DNA of 64,000 nt, from positions 1-64,000 of the forward strand of contig NZ_MASN01000036.1 of NCBI RefSeq assembly GCF_001861355.1, in the 5' to 3' direction. The notes below the pieces were generated by a model, which searched no databases, was not told the origin of the DNA, and worked only from the letters and a program-made list of their open reading frames with translations. Within the stretch, counting starts at the first letter, position 1; each line of letters starts with the position of its first letter. The translations under genes were made by a program, and so were the position numbers. This document shows, piece by piece, positions 48,944-58,025 of the stretch. Source of the stretch: Natrialba sp. SSL1 (GTDB taxonomy: Archaea; Halobacteriota; Halobacteria; Halobacteriales; Natrialbaceae).

Positions 48944-50818
48944 CTAGTCGTCGTCCTGACTTACGTCGGCTGCGACACCCGTTCCGCTGTCGCGAGCCGT
49001 CTGTAAGTTGTCGTAGCCGATCTTGAACAGCGACAGTGCCAGGTATAGCAGTGTCGCGATGATCAGGACCTGAGCGATTGCCGAGCCGATGCCGATGATG
49101 CCGGTCTCGGCCTCCGCGGTAATCCCGAGGAGGCGACCACCAATGATCTGGTAGCCACCGACCCATACCAGGCCACAGACCGTGATGAAGCCCATCAGGG
49201 CCATCGGCCCACCGGTCGAGACGAGTTGCTTCGTCTTGCTCCAGTTGGCCAGCCAGATCGTTCCCGTGAGGAGTGCAAGCGACGCCAGCAGCTGGTTTGC
49301 GCCGCCGAACAGCGTCCAGAGGTCCTCCCAGCGACCGCTGCCGAGCAGGAAGAACGCCACGATGGCGATCACGGACGTGTTGACGTAGCGGTTGGCCGCG
49401 TACGCCTCGACCTCGGTTTCGGGCGTGCCGATGAGTTCCTCGAGCATGTACCGACCCAGCCGGACGGCCGTGTCCATACTCGTCAGCAGGAAGCTCGCGA
49501 GGACGAGCGCCATGAACGGCGCACCGTACGCCATCGGAATACCGAACGCCGTCAGGATCGCACCGCCACCAGTTGCAAAGTTCGGCAGTGCGAGGCCGAT
49601 TCCGCCGTCGGCGGCGGGAATCGCGATGATCGTCACGGTGACCAGCGCGACTGCAGCGAGCAGTCCCTCCGCGAGCATGCCACCGTAGCCGATCAGCTTG
49701 GCGTCAGTCTCCTTGTTCAGTTGCTTCGCCGTCGTTCCCGAGGAAACCAGCGAGTGGAACCCGCTGACGGTTCCGCATGCGATAGTGAGGAACAACAGCG
49801 GGAACAGCGGCATGAGCGGGATTAGCCCCTCCTGTGCGATGGGACCGGCCTCGCCGAAGAAGCCGTACCAGGCACCCGTCTCGATCTGGAAGCTCAGTGC
49901 GTCTCCGGTGTCTGGATGCACTGCATCGCTTCCCATTCCGGTGATGAACGTCCCGACGATGACTGCGAGCAGCCCCCCACCGACACCCGTGTACAGCAGG
50001 AACGACGAGAGGTAGTCACGCGGTTGTAGCAGCATCCACACCGGCAGGATACTCGCAAGCGCCCCGTAAACGAGGATGACGAGCACCCACGCACCGATGT
50101 TGACGCTCTGGAGTAACTCCGGAATGAAGAACGGTGTCGACTCCAACAACACGATTGTCCCCTCAGGGTACTCTCCTGGAACGAGTGCGAGCGGGTACTG
50201 GATACCAGCCCAGACCGAGCCGAACACGCCGCCCACGAAGACGACCGTTCCGACGGAAAACGGCAGGCCAAGCTGGTAGAGCCAGACCCCGAACAGGAGC
50301 GCGAGCGTGATGTAAATCAGGCTCGCCGTTGCTGCCTGCGGATACGCGTCCAGGACGACCCCGATGACGAGTGCGAACACCGCCACGACCAGAATCGTCA
50401 GCAAGAACGCGAACCACAGCAGCATGTTCTTGCCGCGTTCACCGACGTACTCGCCGATGATGTAGCCGATCGACTTCCCCTCGTGTCGAAGGCTGCTCGA
50501 CAGCGAGACGAAGTCGTGAACCGCGCCGATGAGCGGGTTGCCGATCGCAACCCACAGCACGGCTGGCACCCAGCCCCAGACCAACGCCGCCGTAATCGGT
50601 CCGACGACCGGTGCGCCGCCCGCGATACTCGAGTAGTGATGCCCCAATAGGACCGGCTTTTTCGCCGGTACGTACTCCTGACCGTCCTGATACTTGTGCG
50701 CCGGTGTCTCACGACTGTCGTCTAAGTTGACGAACTGCGAGAGATACCGACCGTACGTGATGTACGCGACGGTAAACGTCGTCAGTATCAGTGCAACGAT
50801 CCAGATCACACCTGCCAT
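48944..50818 (-). CDS. cstA: CstA family carbon-starvation / pyruvate-type transporter
   Basis: A 624-residue membrane protein with about sixteen helices. The CstA N-terminus is clear: VIWIVALILTTFTVAYITYG, then NLDDSRETPAHKYQDGQEYV and LLGHHYSSIAGGAPVVGPIT, with HDFVSLSSSLRHEGKSIGYI. Known members import peptides or pyruvate under starvation. The start at 50818 was chosen over the longer frame because the family begins near MAGVIW. The promoter has a palindromic TATA stretch (50857-50871). It is the only gene of its unit. Confidence 0.92.
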   Translation of the reverse strand: MAGVIWIVALILTTFTVAYITYGRYLSQFVNLDDSRETPAHKYQDGQEYVPAKKPVLLGHHYSSIAGGAPVVGPITAALVWGWVPAVLWVAIGNPLIGAVHDFVSLSSSLRHEGKSIGYIIGEYVGERGKNMLLWFAFLLTILVVAVFALVIGVVLDAYPQAATASLIYITLALLFGVWLYQLGLPFSVGTVVFVGGVFGSVWAGIQYPLALVPGEYPEGTIVLLESTPFFIPELLQSVNIGAWVLVILVYGALASILPVWMLLQPRDYLSSFLLYTGVGGGLLAVIVGTFITGMGSDAVHPDTGDALSFQIETGAWYGFFGEAGPIAQEGLIPLMPLFPLLFLTIACGTVSGFHSLVSSGTTAKQLNKETDAKLIGYGGMLAEGLLAAVALVTVTIIAIPAADGGIGLALPNFATGGGAILTAFGIPMAYGAPFMALVLASFLLTSMDTAVRLGRYMLEELIGTPETEVEAYAANRYVNTSVIAIVAFFLLGSGRWEDLWTLFGGANQLLASLALLTGTIWLANWSKTKQLVSTGGPMALMGFITVCGLVWVGGYQIIGGRLLGITAEAETGIIGIGSAIAQVLIIATLLYLALSLFKIGYDNLQTARDSGTGVAADVSQDDD

Positions 50819-50856
50819 GTTATTGTCTCCCGCACCAACCGTTGAACGGCAACACC

Positions 50857-50871
50857 ATAAATATAATTTAT
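50857..50871 (-). promoter_or_regulatory. Palindromic TATA stretch upstream of cstA
   Basis: ATAAAT-ATA-ATTTAT, a 15-bp palindrome that would serve as a TATA box. Initiation about 25 nt downstream leaves a leader of about 20 nt before the ATG at 50818. Confidence 0.5.
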
Positions 50872-51020
50872 TTAGATTCGACAAGCCGGCGATAGAAGGG
50901 ATTATTCGCCGCCAAAATAGGAGATATTTCCGACACGGTCAGATCGAATCGACAGATGGTCAGAGTGTTTCGGGTGAACAACCCACATTCAGGCGGGTTA
51001 TGGGATAAACGGGCACAAAA

Positions 51021-51040
51021 CCTCGCGCTGCAGCGCGGGG
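51021..51040 (-). terminator. Hairpin terminator of the arsA unit (also IS605-end-like)
   Basis: CCTCGCGCT and AGCGCGGGG pair with one T-G wobble (51021-51040). On the minus strand the stem is followed by TTTTGTG, the form of an intrinsic terminator, 6 nt after the arsA stop. The same kind of hairpin also resembles subterminal hairpins of haloarchaeal IS200/IS605 elements, so a solo end is an alternative. Confidence 0.55.
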
Positions 51041-51046
51041 AGGATG

Positions 51047-52027
51047 TCAAAGCTGCTCACTCGGTGGATCCGCGCTCGAGCCAGCGATATCGAGTTCGGC
51101 CGCGACATCGTCGAGAATACTGCCTCGAACTTCCTCGACGCGTGTTTCGATCGTCGCCACGACCGGGACGTCGAACTCCTCGTCAATCTGCTCTAGACGG
51201 TCGCGCTCCGTCGCAACACGGTCACGAAGGTAGCGTGCGCCACGGCCCTCCTCGTCCGGGTCAGGTTCGGGAGTCAGCCGATTGACGACGAGTCCGCGAA
51301 CGGGTAACTCGGCCTCCGTGAGCGTCTCGACCGAACGGTGTGTTTCGCGAATCGATAGTTCGTCCGGGTTCAAGACGAGGTAGAAGGCAGCCTGCTCCCG
51401 CAGCACGTCCCCAGCAAATTCGAACCGTTCCTTGCGTCCCTGTAATCGCGCGAGCACCGGGTCGCCGTCCATCACGCGCCGGGGCTCCTGATTGCCGATC
51501 GCAGCTTTCTCGTAGAGGTCGATACTCCGCCGACGCTTCGCCATCAGCCGGTCGATCCACTGCTCCAGGAGTTCCGGTAGCGCGAGCAATCGCAGCGTCG
51601 AGCCAGTCGGCGAGGTATCGAAGACGACTCTGTCGTACGCCTCGGCGTTCTGCATCACGTCGACGAACCGATCGAACAACGCGGCCTCGTACGCCCCCGG
51701 CGTCTGGTGGGCCATCTCGAGTTGGATGTCCACCTCGTTGACCATCGCCGCCGACAGCTGTGCGTTCAACTGTCGCTTGAGATCGAGCAGGTGCTCCTGT
51801 ACGACCTCGTCCGGATCGATCTCCATCGCAGAGAGCCCCTCGTACCCGTCGACCGACTGGGGCTCGTCGCTAAACTGCTGGCCGAACACGTCAGTCGTGC
51901 TGTGGGCCGGATCCGTCGACACGACGAGCGTCTCCTCGTCCGCCCCAGTGCACTCGAGTGCGTACGCGCTGGAGACGGTCGTCTTGCCGACACCACCCTT
52001 CCCGCCGAAGAAGACAAAGTCGGTCAT
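51047..52027 (-). CDS. ArsA/Get3-like anion-transporting ATPase
   Basis: A 326-residue single-domain P-loop ATPase. The deviant Walker A is GGKGGVGKTT (8-17), followed by VVSTDPAHSTTDVFGQQF (switch I region), DTSPTGSTLRLLALPELLEQ and VVNRLTPEPDPDEEGRG. The single-domain form resembles archaeal Get3/ArsA proteins for tail-anchored protein targeting, rather than the two-domain arsenite pump ATPase. No arsB or arsR is nearby. It follows a 98-residue gene by only 6 nt, and the two probably share a transcript. Confidence 0.9.
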   Translation of the reverse strand: MTDFVFFGGKGGVGKTTVSSAYALECTGADEETLVVSTDPAHSTTDVFGQQFSDEPQSVDGYEGLSAMEIDPDEVVQEHLLDLKRQLNAQLSAAMVNEVDIQLEMAHQTPGAYEAALFDRFVDVMQNAEAYDRVVFDTSPTGSTLRLLALPELLEQWIDRLMAKRRRSIDLYEKAAIGNQEPRRVMDGDPVLARLQGRKERFEFAGDVLREQAAFYLVLNPDELSIRETHRSVETLTEAELPVRGLVVNRLTPEPDPDEEGRGARYLRDRVATERDRLEQIDEEFDVPVVATIETRVEEVRGSILDDVAAELDIAGSSADPPSEQL

Positions 52028-52033
52028 CGGCAG

Positions 52034-52330
52034 TTAGAAGTGGTACTGGTGGCCCTTGCGTTCGACGAGTGATTGGCGGTCCCACATGCGCCGTTCCCAG
52101 GCGCTGAACTCGTCTTCGAGGTAGGGGAGCAGTTCGGCGGTGTAGTACGAGACCGGACTCGGAATGCCGAAGGCGTCGGGGAAGCACGCGAGCATGAACG
52201 CGTCCTCGGTGTCCTCGGCTTCCTGCTCGATTTTCTCGTAGGCCGGGTGCGTGAACAGTCCGTGGTAGAGCCCCCTGAGCCACTCCTCGAGCGTGGTCCG
52301 GAACGACTCGATACGATCGGCAAGTGTCAT
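52034..52330 (-). CDS. Small conserved protein in an operon with the ArsA/Get3-like gene
   Basis: A 98-residue soluble protein, MTLADRIESFRTTLEEWLRG, then LYHGLFTHPAYEKIEQEAED, PDAFGIPSPVSYYTAELLPY and a basic end VERKGHQYHF. The sequence looks helical. No metal motif is evident. It ends 6 nt before the arsA start, so it is the upstream gene of a two-gene unit, and may modulate the ATPase. Function unknown. Confidence 0.75.
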   Translation of the reverse strand: MTLADRIESFRTTLEEWLRGLYHGLFTHPAYEKIEQEAEDTEDAFMLACFPDAFGIPSPVSYYTAELLPYLEDEFSAWERRMWDRQSLVERKGHQYHF

Positions 52331-52372
52331 CGTCGGTCATGCTCGGTGCTGGAGACTAAAATGTATCGCCCT

Positions 52373-52404
52373 CGCGGACTCGCGGACTCGCGGACTCGCA
52401 GACT
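52373..52404. repeat. Four 8-bp tandem repeats CGCGGACT
   Basis: CGCGGACT three times followed by CGCAGACT (52373-52404), then a diverging TTGGGAGCTTGCGGAC. The array lies in the spacer upstream of the small gene at 52034 and downstream of the large gene at 52480-54564. Confidence 0.7.
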
Positions 52405-52479
52405 TGGGAGCTTGCGGACCGACTCAAAAACAGTTACCCCAAGACTGAGAGCACGTTCGAACCCGACAGTGAGCGTCGC

Positions 52480-54564
52480 TTACCGGTCGGGAATCGCAAA
52501 CCCGACACGGTGGCTATCGTACCGAAGCGAGACTTCCCGGACCGTTCCGAACTCGCGGTCGTCGTCCGCAGCCTCATCCTCGCTAACCGCATCGGCATCG
52601 ACGGCGAACGTCTCACCCTCTACGAACTCGCCGTCGATCTCGTCAGCCAGTTCGATCTCGAACCGATCTCCATCCGTCCACACATCCGCGGTGAGTTCGG
52701 ATGCCGGGAGTGCCTCGCCACCGACGTGTTCGACCGTTCCATCGTCGTACTCGAGTTGAACCGACGGCCGAACGCGCGTCCAGCCGATCCGAGCATCCGT
52801 CCCAGCCCAGACGACTTCGATCTCGGTGCCGACGTCGACGTCGTCGATGTCGATCGTCGTCCCGGAGGTGACGGTGTCGTACTCTTCCGCCCACTGGGTC
52901 GTCGCCCGTTCGCCGTCGACCAGCAACTCGTACTCGTCTGCCGAGCGTTCGGTGTCGTCGGTGTCGGTTTCGTCGTCCGTAGCCGCAGCCGTTTCTTCGG
53001 CCGCTGCCGTATTTGCCGCCGCATACTGCTGGCGGTCACCGAACTCGATCGTCGCCTCGACCGTCTCGCTCTCGTAGTCGTACTCGAAGCTCACTGAGCC
53101 TGGCGGCTGGGCCTGAAGTGATCTGATGCTGTCGCTGTTTTCGATGCCGTCCCAGCCGACGAGAATTCGGTCGCTGGGTTCGACGCCCTCGAGCGTCGCC
53201 GTCGCACCTTCCGAGAGGGTCTCATCCGTCCACGGCTGTGCGGACGCCTTCGGCTCCGGTGCGTCCTCGGTCGGTCGGTAGTACGGACGCTCGTCGTAGG
53301 CGGCGAGATGAAGCCGGTCACCGTCGAGCGGGAAGTCGTCTGCGTAGCTGACAGTGAACTCGCCGGTATCGACATCGAACTCACCTCTGAACCCGAAGTT
53401 CGAGAGGACGGTCGTTCCGCTACTCGAGCCGCCGAGCTCGTGGTCGTGGCGCAGCCTGACGGACAGGTTCGGCTCGACGTCGTCCATGTCCAGCACGATC
53501 GTATCGCCTTCCTCGAGTTTACCGTGGCCATCGGCCCAGATGTCGCGGTCGTACTCCTCGTCGCCGACCTCGAAGGTGAGGTCCTCGATCGGTGTCGGAT
53601 CGCCGCGGCCGAGTTCGATCTCGAGGTAGTCGTCGTCGAGGTCGATATCCCGGTCGACGCGAAGAAACCCAGGACTGTCGTGCTCTCTGATGGCGCGTTC
53701 GGCGGCGAGGTCGCGTTCGACGGTCGTGCTGACGAACGTCTCATCGACATCAACCGAGGGCTCCTCGGTCGCGGCGTAGGCGAACTCCGCCTCGAGCGAT
53801 TCGATCAGTTCGTCGCTGATGTCCGACTCGTCCTCGAACTCCAATCCGATCGACTGTTCCATCGTATCCGCGTCGATGACGGTCTGGGCGTGCGTGAAGT
53901 ACGTCGGTACGGCGTCCGTCTCGCCCGGCGTCAGCAGCTGTTCGTCACCGGTGCGCACCAGACGCATGTGGCTGTCGCCAAAGGCCGACATACCCGCTTC
54001 GAGTGTCGATTCTTCATCCAGTAGGCGGGTTGCTTCTGCCGCGTTTGCGTCGACAGCCGCATCGAGCGTCTCGAGTTCGTTGGCGACGATAAGTACGTCG
54101 CCGTCAGAACCGAGGACAGCATCCTCGTCGTCGAGTTCAGTGTACTCGTACTCGAGTCCGGCGTCGGTTTCGCGGGACGAGGTGGACTCCTCTAGCTCGA
54201 CGCCAGACAGGACCGTCAGTGGCTGTGTGGACGCATCGGAGTAGGATGTAACGAGTACGCTTTTCGAGATGTCTTCGGCGTCGAGGTCGAGGACGTTGAC
54301 GTTCGGATGTGGGTCGTTGGGCTGGTTGGCCTCGAGCAATCGATCGTAGTTCGTGGCCATCAGGACCATCGAGTCCTGTGCGATCTCGGAGGGGAGATAC
54401 GCGAGCAGGTCGTCGAACGTCGCTTCGGCGGTCGTGGAGGCGGTCGCGGTGTCGGTGCTGGTGTCGGTATGCTCGTCCGTCGCGGCGACGGTCGAACCCG
54501 CAACGGCGGCAGCCATCGTCGCACCGATTCCACCGAGGACCGAACGGCGGGGACACTGTTGCAT
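52480..54564 (-). CDS. Large Tat-signal acidic surface protein, unknown
   Basis: A 694-residue protein beginning MQQCPRRSVLGGIGATMAAA, a Tat-like signal with RR then a hydrophobic core. The mature chain is Asp/Glu/Thr-rich. An N-terminal domain (about 45-280) reads FDDLLAYLPSEIAQDSMVLM, then DGDVLIVANELETLDAAVDA and DSHMRLVRTGDEQLLTPGET. Later parts have repeated beta-rich stretches: LTFEVGDEEYDRDIWADGHG and, separately, YELLVDGERATTQWAEEYDT followed by EIEVVWAGTDARIGW. No C-terminal anchor is evident. I do not recognise a family; the fold resembles other exported haloarchaeal proteins. Start chosen at 54564, not 54585. Confidence 0.75.
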   Translation of the reverse strand: MQQCPRRSVLGGIGATMAAAVAGSTVAATDEHTDTSTDTATASTTAEATFDDLLAYLPSEIAQDSMVLMATNYDRLLEANQPNDPHPNVNVLDLDAEDISKSVLVTSYSDASTQPLTVLSGVELEESTSSRETDAGLEYEYTELDDEDAVLGSDGDVLIVANELETLDAAVDANAAEATRLLDEESTLEAGMSAFGDSHMRLVRTGDEQLLTPGETDAVPTYFTHAQTVIDADTMEQSIGLEFEDESDISDELIESLEAEFAYAATEEPSVDVDETFVSTTVERDLAAERAIREHDSPGFLRVDRDIDLDDDYLEIELGRGDPTPIEDLTFEVGDEEYDRDIWADGHGKLEEGDTIVLDMDDVEPNLSVRLRHDHELGGSSSGTTVLSNFGFRGEFDVDTGEFTVSYADDFPLDGDRLHLAAYDERPYYRPTEDAPEPKASAQPWTDETLSEGATATLEGVEPSDRILVGWDGIENSDSIRSLQAQPPGSVSFEYDYESETVEATIEFGDRQQYAAANTAAAEETAAATDDETDTDDTERSADEYELLVDGERATTQWAEEYDTVTSGTTIDIDDVDVGTEIEVVWAGTDARIGWTRVRPSVQLEYDDGTVEHVGGEALPASELTADVWTDGDRFEIELADEIDGEFVEGETFAVDADAVSEDEAADDDREFGTVREVSLRYDSHRVGFAIPDR

Positions 54565-54737
54565 GTAGCAACATTTTAATTCCATCGGTACAAGTAGGTT
54601 ATCATTACTTTCTACCCCAGAAATACGTCATCGTGACTGTGGTGGTGCCTGGAGAGATCGCATCGCAGCACCCAGCTATTCAGCTATTGGCTTGTCGGAG
54701 CGCCGTCGAGACGACGGGTCTTAATCCGTGCAATACA

Positions 54738-56054
54738 ATGACTCCCGATATGACCGCGACGATTCCAGTGACGATTCTTGCTGGCAGCCTGGGTGCGGGA
54801 AAGACCACACTCCTCAATCACTTGCTACAGAACGCTGGAGACCGTGATCTTGCCGTCCTCATCAACGATATGGGCGAGGTGAACGTCGATGCCGAACTCG
54901 TCGCCGAGGGGTCCGACCTCGACGTCGACAACGGGATCGCCGAACTCTCGAACGGCTGTCTCTGCTGTGAACTGCAGGACGATCTCGAGACGGCCGTCGT
55001 CCGGTTGGCTCGAAACCGGGAGTTCGACCACCTGATCGTCGAATCCTCCGGCATCTCTGAACCGGCACCGGTCGCTCGCCTCTTTACGACGACGTCGCGC
55101 GTGGCCGCCCGCTACGAGGTCGATTCGATCGTCACGGTGCTCGATACACGGCTGTTCGTCGACACCTTCGGCGGGGAGGCGGTCCCGCAACGAGAGACGG
55201 ATCCCGCTGCGGAGTCGGACCGCCCGCTGTCGGATCTGTTGATCGAACAGTTGGAGGTCGCCGATGTCGTTCTCTGTAACAAGGCAGACCGCTGTTCGCC
55301 GGCGGAACTCGCGGAGGCGACGGCACTCGTCGAAGCGCTCCAGCCCGACGTGCAGACGATTCAGACCGAGTTCAGTGCGGTCGATCCGAATCAGTTGCTC
55401 GGTGTCGATCTATTCGATCCGGCCCAACTCGACGAACGCGAGAGTCTGGACCGAGTGGCTGCGGCGGCCGATGATGGCCAGTATCAACACCAGGACCACA
55501 ACCAGGGCAACGACCACCACCAACACCGACACCCCAACGACGTCTACGGCGTCGACTCCTTTGTCTACCGCTCGCGTCGTCCCTTCCACCCCGAGCGATT
55601 CGCTTCTTTCCTCCGGACGCTTCCAGAGTCCGTCGTCAGATCCAAGGGAACCGTCTGGGTCGCGACCACCGACATGCAGCTCACCCTCTCCCAGGCCGGC
55701 CCCTCGAGTCGTCTCACCGCAACCGGCCCCTGGATCGCCGATCTCCCCGACCTCGAGCGCGACCTCTATCGCTCGAACCGACCGGCACTCGAGTGGGACG
55801 ACGAGGTCGGCGACCGGCAGACGGAACTCGTCTTCATCGGGACGGGGTTCGACGACGGTGGAGAGACTGTAGACACTTCCACGGCTGACAACGGTTGCGA
55901 GCGCGAAACAGCAGGACTCGAACAGCGACTGCGCGCGCGCCTCGCAGCGTGCCTGGTGTCGGATGCTGAATGGGAACAACAGACAGCTGGTCAAGAGACG
56001 AAGTTTCCCGATGATACGGGGGAAGAAGCCGTCTTCCGGACGAATACGTCGTAG
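54738..56054 (+). CDS. CobW-type (COG0523) metallochaperone GTPase
   Basis: A 438-residue GTPase. Walker A GSLGAGKTT (16-24), the metal motif CxCC in NGCLCCELQDDLE (74-77), VVLCNKADRCSP (G4 NKAD) and ESSGISEPAPVARLF are present. A long His-rich, Gln/Asn/Asp-rich loop (about 248-268: QHQDHNQGNDHHQHRHPND) could bind zinc, cobalt or nickel. The CobW C-terminal domain starts near VDSFVYRSRRPFHPERFASF. It delivers metal to a target enzyme with GTP. A later ATG at 54750 (MTATIPVTIL) is also plausible because CTTAATC lies about 25-30 nt before it. No metal-enzyme neighbour indicates the target. Confidence 0.9.
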   Translation: MTPDMTATIPVTILAGSLGAGKTTLLNHLLQNAGDRDLAVLINDMGEVNVDAELVAEGSDLDVDNGIAELSNGCLCCELQDDLETAVVRLARNREFDHLIVESSGISEPAPVARLFTTTSRVAARYEVDSIVTVLDTRLFVDTFGGEAVPQRETDPAAESDRPLSDLLIEQLEVADVVLCNKADRCSPAELAEATALVEALQPDVQTIQTEFSAVDPNQLLGVDLFDPAQLDERESLDRVAAAADDGQYQHQDHNQGNDHHQHRHPNDVYGVDSFVYRSRRPFHPERFASFLRTLPESVVRSKGTVWVATTDMQLTLSQAGPSSRLTATGPWIADLPDLERDLYRSNRPALEWDDEVGDRQTELVFIGTGFDDGGETVDTSTADNGCERETAGLEQRLRARLAACLVSDAEWEQQTAGQETKFPDDTGEEAVFRTNTS

Positions 56055-56319
56055 CTATCAACTGGTCAGAACGGCCACGACAACCGAGACTCAGAATCAC
56101 ACGAATGTCCTATCTTCCTTGGTCTTAGCTTCTGTACTGTACCACCTTATGAAGATGTTAGATTCGCCAATACACCACTAACAACCGCTTTAGGACACTA
56201 ATACGTGATTAACAGCGACAGTCTGGTTTTTGAAACGTATTGCAACTTTTACTGTTTTTCTCGACACGACGTACAATAACGTTTAGGTAGGCGCAGTTCG
56301 CCCGACCGAAGTAGGTAGT

Positions 56320-56967
56320 ATGAGCATCACCGACCGCCCAACCCCCGCCGATCCTGAAACGGAGTCGGCATCCCCGTCGGACGACACGACAGCGGAATCG
56401 ACAGCCCTCTCCGACGACGACGTGTTCCACATCCTCCAGACGTCGCGCAGGCGAGAGGCGATTCGGTACGTGTTACAGAGCGACGACACCGTCAAGATGG
56501 GTGCACTCGCAGAGCACGTCGCCGCCCGCGAGCACGATACCACCGTCGCCAAACTGACCTCGACGCAGCGCCAGCGCGTCTACATCCCACTGTACCAGTC
56601 CCACCTCCCCAAACTCGACAAGGCGGGTGTCATCGAGTACAACAAATCACGCGGCATTATCCGCCCTGGTGAGCACCTCGAAACGTTCAGGCCGTATCTC
56701 GAGGTTGCAACACCGGACACACCAGCAGACGACGCCCAATCGCTGCGGACGCGTCTCGACGGGCAGATCGACACCGACGAGACCTACTACGTGGCCACCG
56801 CGGCAGCGAGCGTCGGCCTGCTTCTCGCCGCCGCGTTCGGCCTGCTCCCCATCTCCGGACTCACCCTCGGGACGATCATCACGACGCTGTTCGTTCTCAC
56901 GACGGTCGCGTGTGCGGATGACCACCGACTGATCCTCACTCAGGTCGCCGGTCGCCGTCGCAGCTAA
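56320..56967 (+). CDS. DUF7344-type HTH membrane protein
   Basis: A 215-residue protein. An acidic N-terminus (about 1-32) precedes an HTH-like domain of the haloarchaeal DUF7344 type (33-125: DDVFHILQTSRRREAIRYVL, TVKMGALAEHVAAREHDTTV, LYQSHLPKLDKAGVIEYNKS). Two C-terminal hydrophobic segments (about 158-177 and 181-199) would anchor it. A membrane-linked winged-helix regulator is a reasonable role. Its upstream 265 nt is AT-rich and holds TATA-like sequence near 56273. Confidence 0.82.
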   Translation: MSITDRPTPADPETESASPSDDTTAESTALSDDDVFHILQTSRRREAIRYVLQSDDTVKMGALAEHVAAREHDTTVAKLTSTQRQRVYIPLYQSHLPKLDKAGVIEYNKSRGIIRPGEHLETFRPYLEVATPDTPADDAQSLRTRLDGQIDTDETYYVATAAASVGLLLAAAFGLLPISGLTLGTIITTLFVLTTVACADDHRLILTQVAGRRRS

Positions 56968-56992
56968 CCGAACGGAACGTCACCCGTCAGAA

Positions 56993-57844
56993 TCAGGACT
57001 CGACTCGGAACCGGACCTCGATGTCGTCCGGTCCCGTAACAGCGACCCCGTCGTCCAGTTCAGTGGCCGTATACTGACCGGCTGCGAGTCGATCTCGAAT
57101 CGTCTCGAGTGCCGCTGCGTCTGAGACCACAACCTCGAACCAGGATAGGCCGCGCCCGCTGGCTGGTTCGGCACGGTGATTCCACGTGTTCCCGGCAACG
57201 TGGTGGTGGTAGCCACCAGCACCCACGAACACCGCGTCCGGCACCGTCGCCTGAATTTCGAACCCGACAGTGTCGACGTAGAAGTCCCGGAACGCGTCCA
57301 GTGACGACACTTCGAGGTGAACGTGCCCGACATCCGTACCGGCGGGGAGTTCCGATGCACCCGTGGCAGCCGCCTCGATCGGACCGAGGTCGAGGGGCCG
57401 CGTATACATCTGCACGCCCCCATCGGAGCCCGCGGGCCACTCCGAACGCGGGAAGTCCCGATAGATCTCGATGCCGTTTCCCTCCGGATCAGTGCTGTAC
57501 AGCGCCTCGCTGACGCCGTGGTCGGACGCACCACTGAGTTGCCACCGGTCCTGGAGTCGAGCCAGTGCATCGCCCAGCGCCTCGCGCGAGGGGACTCTGA
57601 ACGCGTTGTGGAACAGCCCGACAGCCGATCGGTGTCGGTCGGCTGCATCCTCATCTCGCTCCAGTACGAGAAGCGGCGTCTCACTGACACCGAGAACGGC
57701 GGTCGTCTCCGACTGCCGGAGCACAGTGAGTCCGACGACGGTCCGGTAGAACTCGGTCATCTCCGCGAGGTCGGTGACACGAAGTGCAGTTCGGCCGATC
57801 CGTGCGTCCTGGGGGAGCGCACCCGAATCAGGTTGTGTGGCCAT
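56993..57844 (-). CDS. VOC superfamily protein (extradiol-dioxygenase/glyoxalase-like)
   Basis: A 283-residue protein with two VOC domains: RIGRTALRVTDLAEMTEFYR near the N-terminus and GTDVGHVHLEVSSLDAFRDF at about residue 170. Both have the beta-alpha-beta-beta-beta pattern; the second has H-x-H, and a further GGYHHHVAGNTWNH segment carries candidate metal ligands. It looks like a catechol 2,3-dioxygenase or lactoylglutathione lyase relative. The first domain lacks the usual His in the opening strand (RTALRV). Single gene; substrate unknown. Confidence 0.87.
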   Translation of the reverse strand: MATQPDSGALPQDARIGRTALRVTDLAEMTEFYRTVVGLTVLRQSETTAVLGVSETPLLVLERDEDAADRHRSAVGLFHNAFRVPSREALGDALARLQDRWQLSGASDHGVSEALYSTDPEGNGIEIYRDFPRSEWPAGSDGGVQMYTRPLDLGPIEAAATGASELPAGTDVGHVHLEVSSLDAFRDFYVDTVGFEIQATVPDAVFVGAGGYHHHVAGNTWNHRAEPASGRGLSWFEVVVSDAAALETIRDRLAAGQYTATELDDGVAVTGPDDIEVRFRVES

Positions 57845-58025
57845 CTTAGTATCCTGTGCCCCCCATAGTCATGTCGCTAGCGATCGTACCGAGTACGAGC
57901 ACCACCGAGTGTCGTCGCGGCATCTCAGTACCTAATTTGGTTGCAGACGCATATATACCGCGGGCAACACGTATGTTACCAGATTGTCCCGACACAACTG
58001 CTCTGTCTCAGTGGCGTCTCGCGAC

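Noticed and set aside
48545-49006. 153-codon plus-strand frame over the end of the gene at 48195
   Set aside because: Arg/Thr-rich shadow frame with no promoter and partial antisense overlap with cstA.
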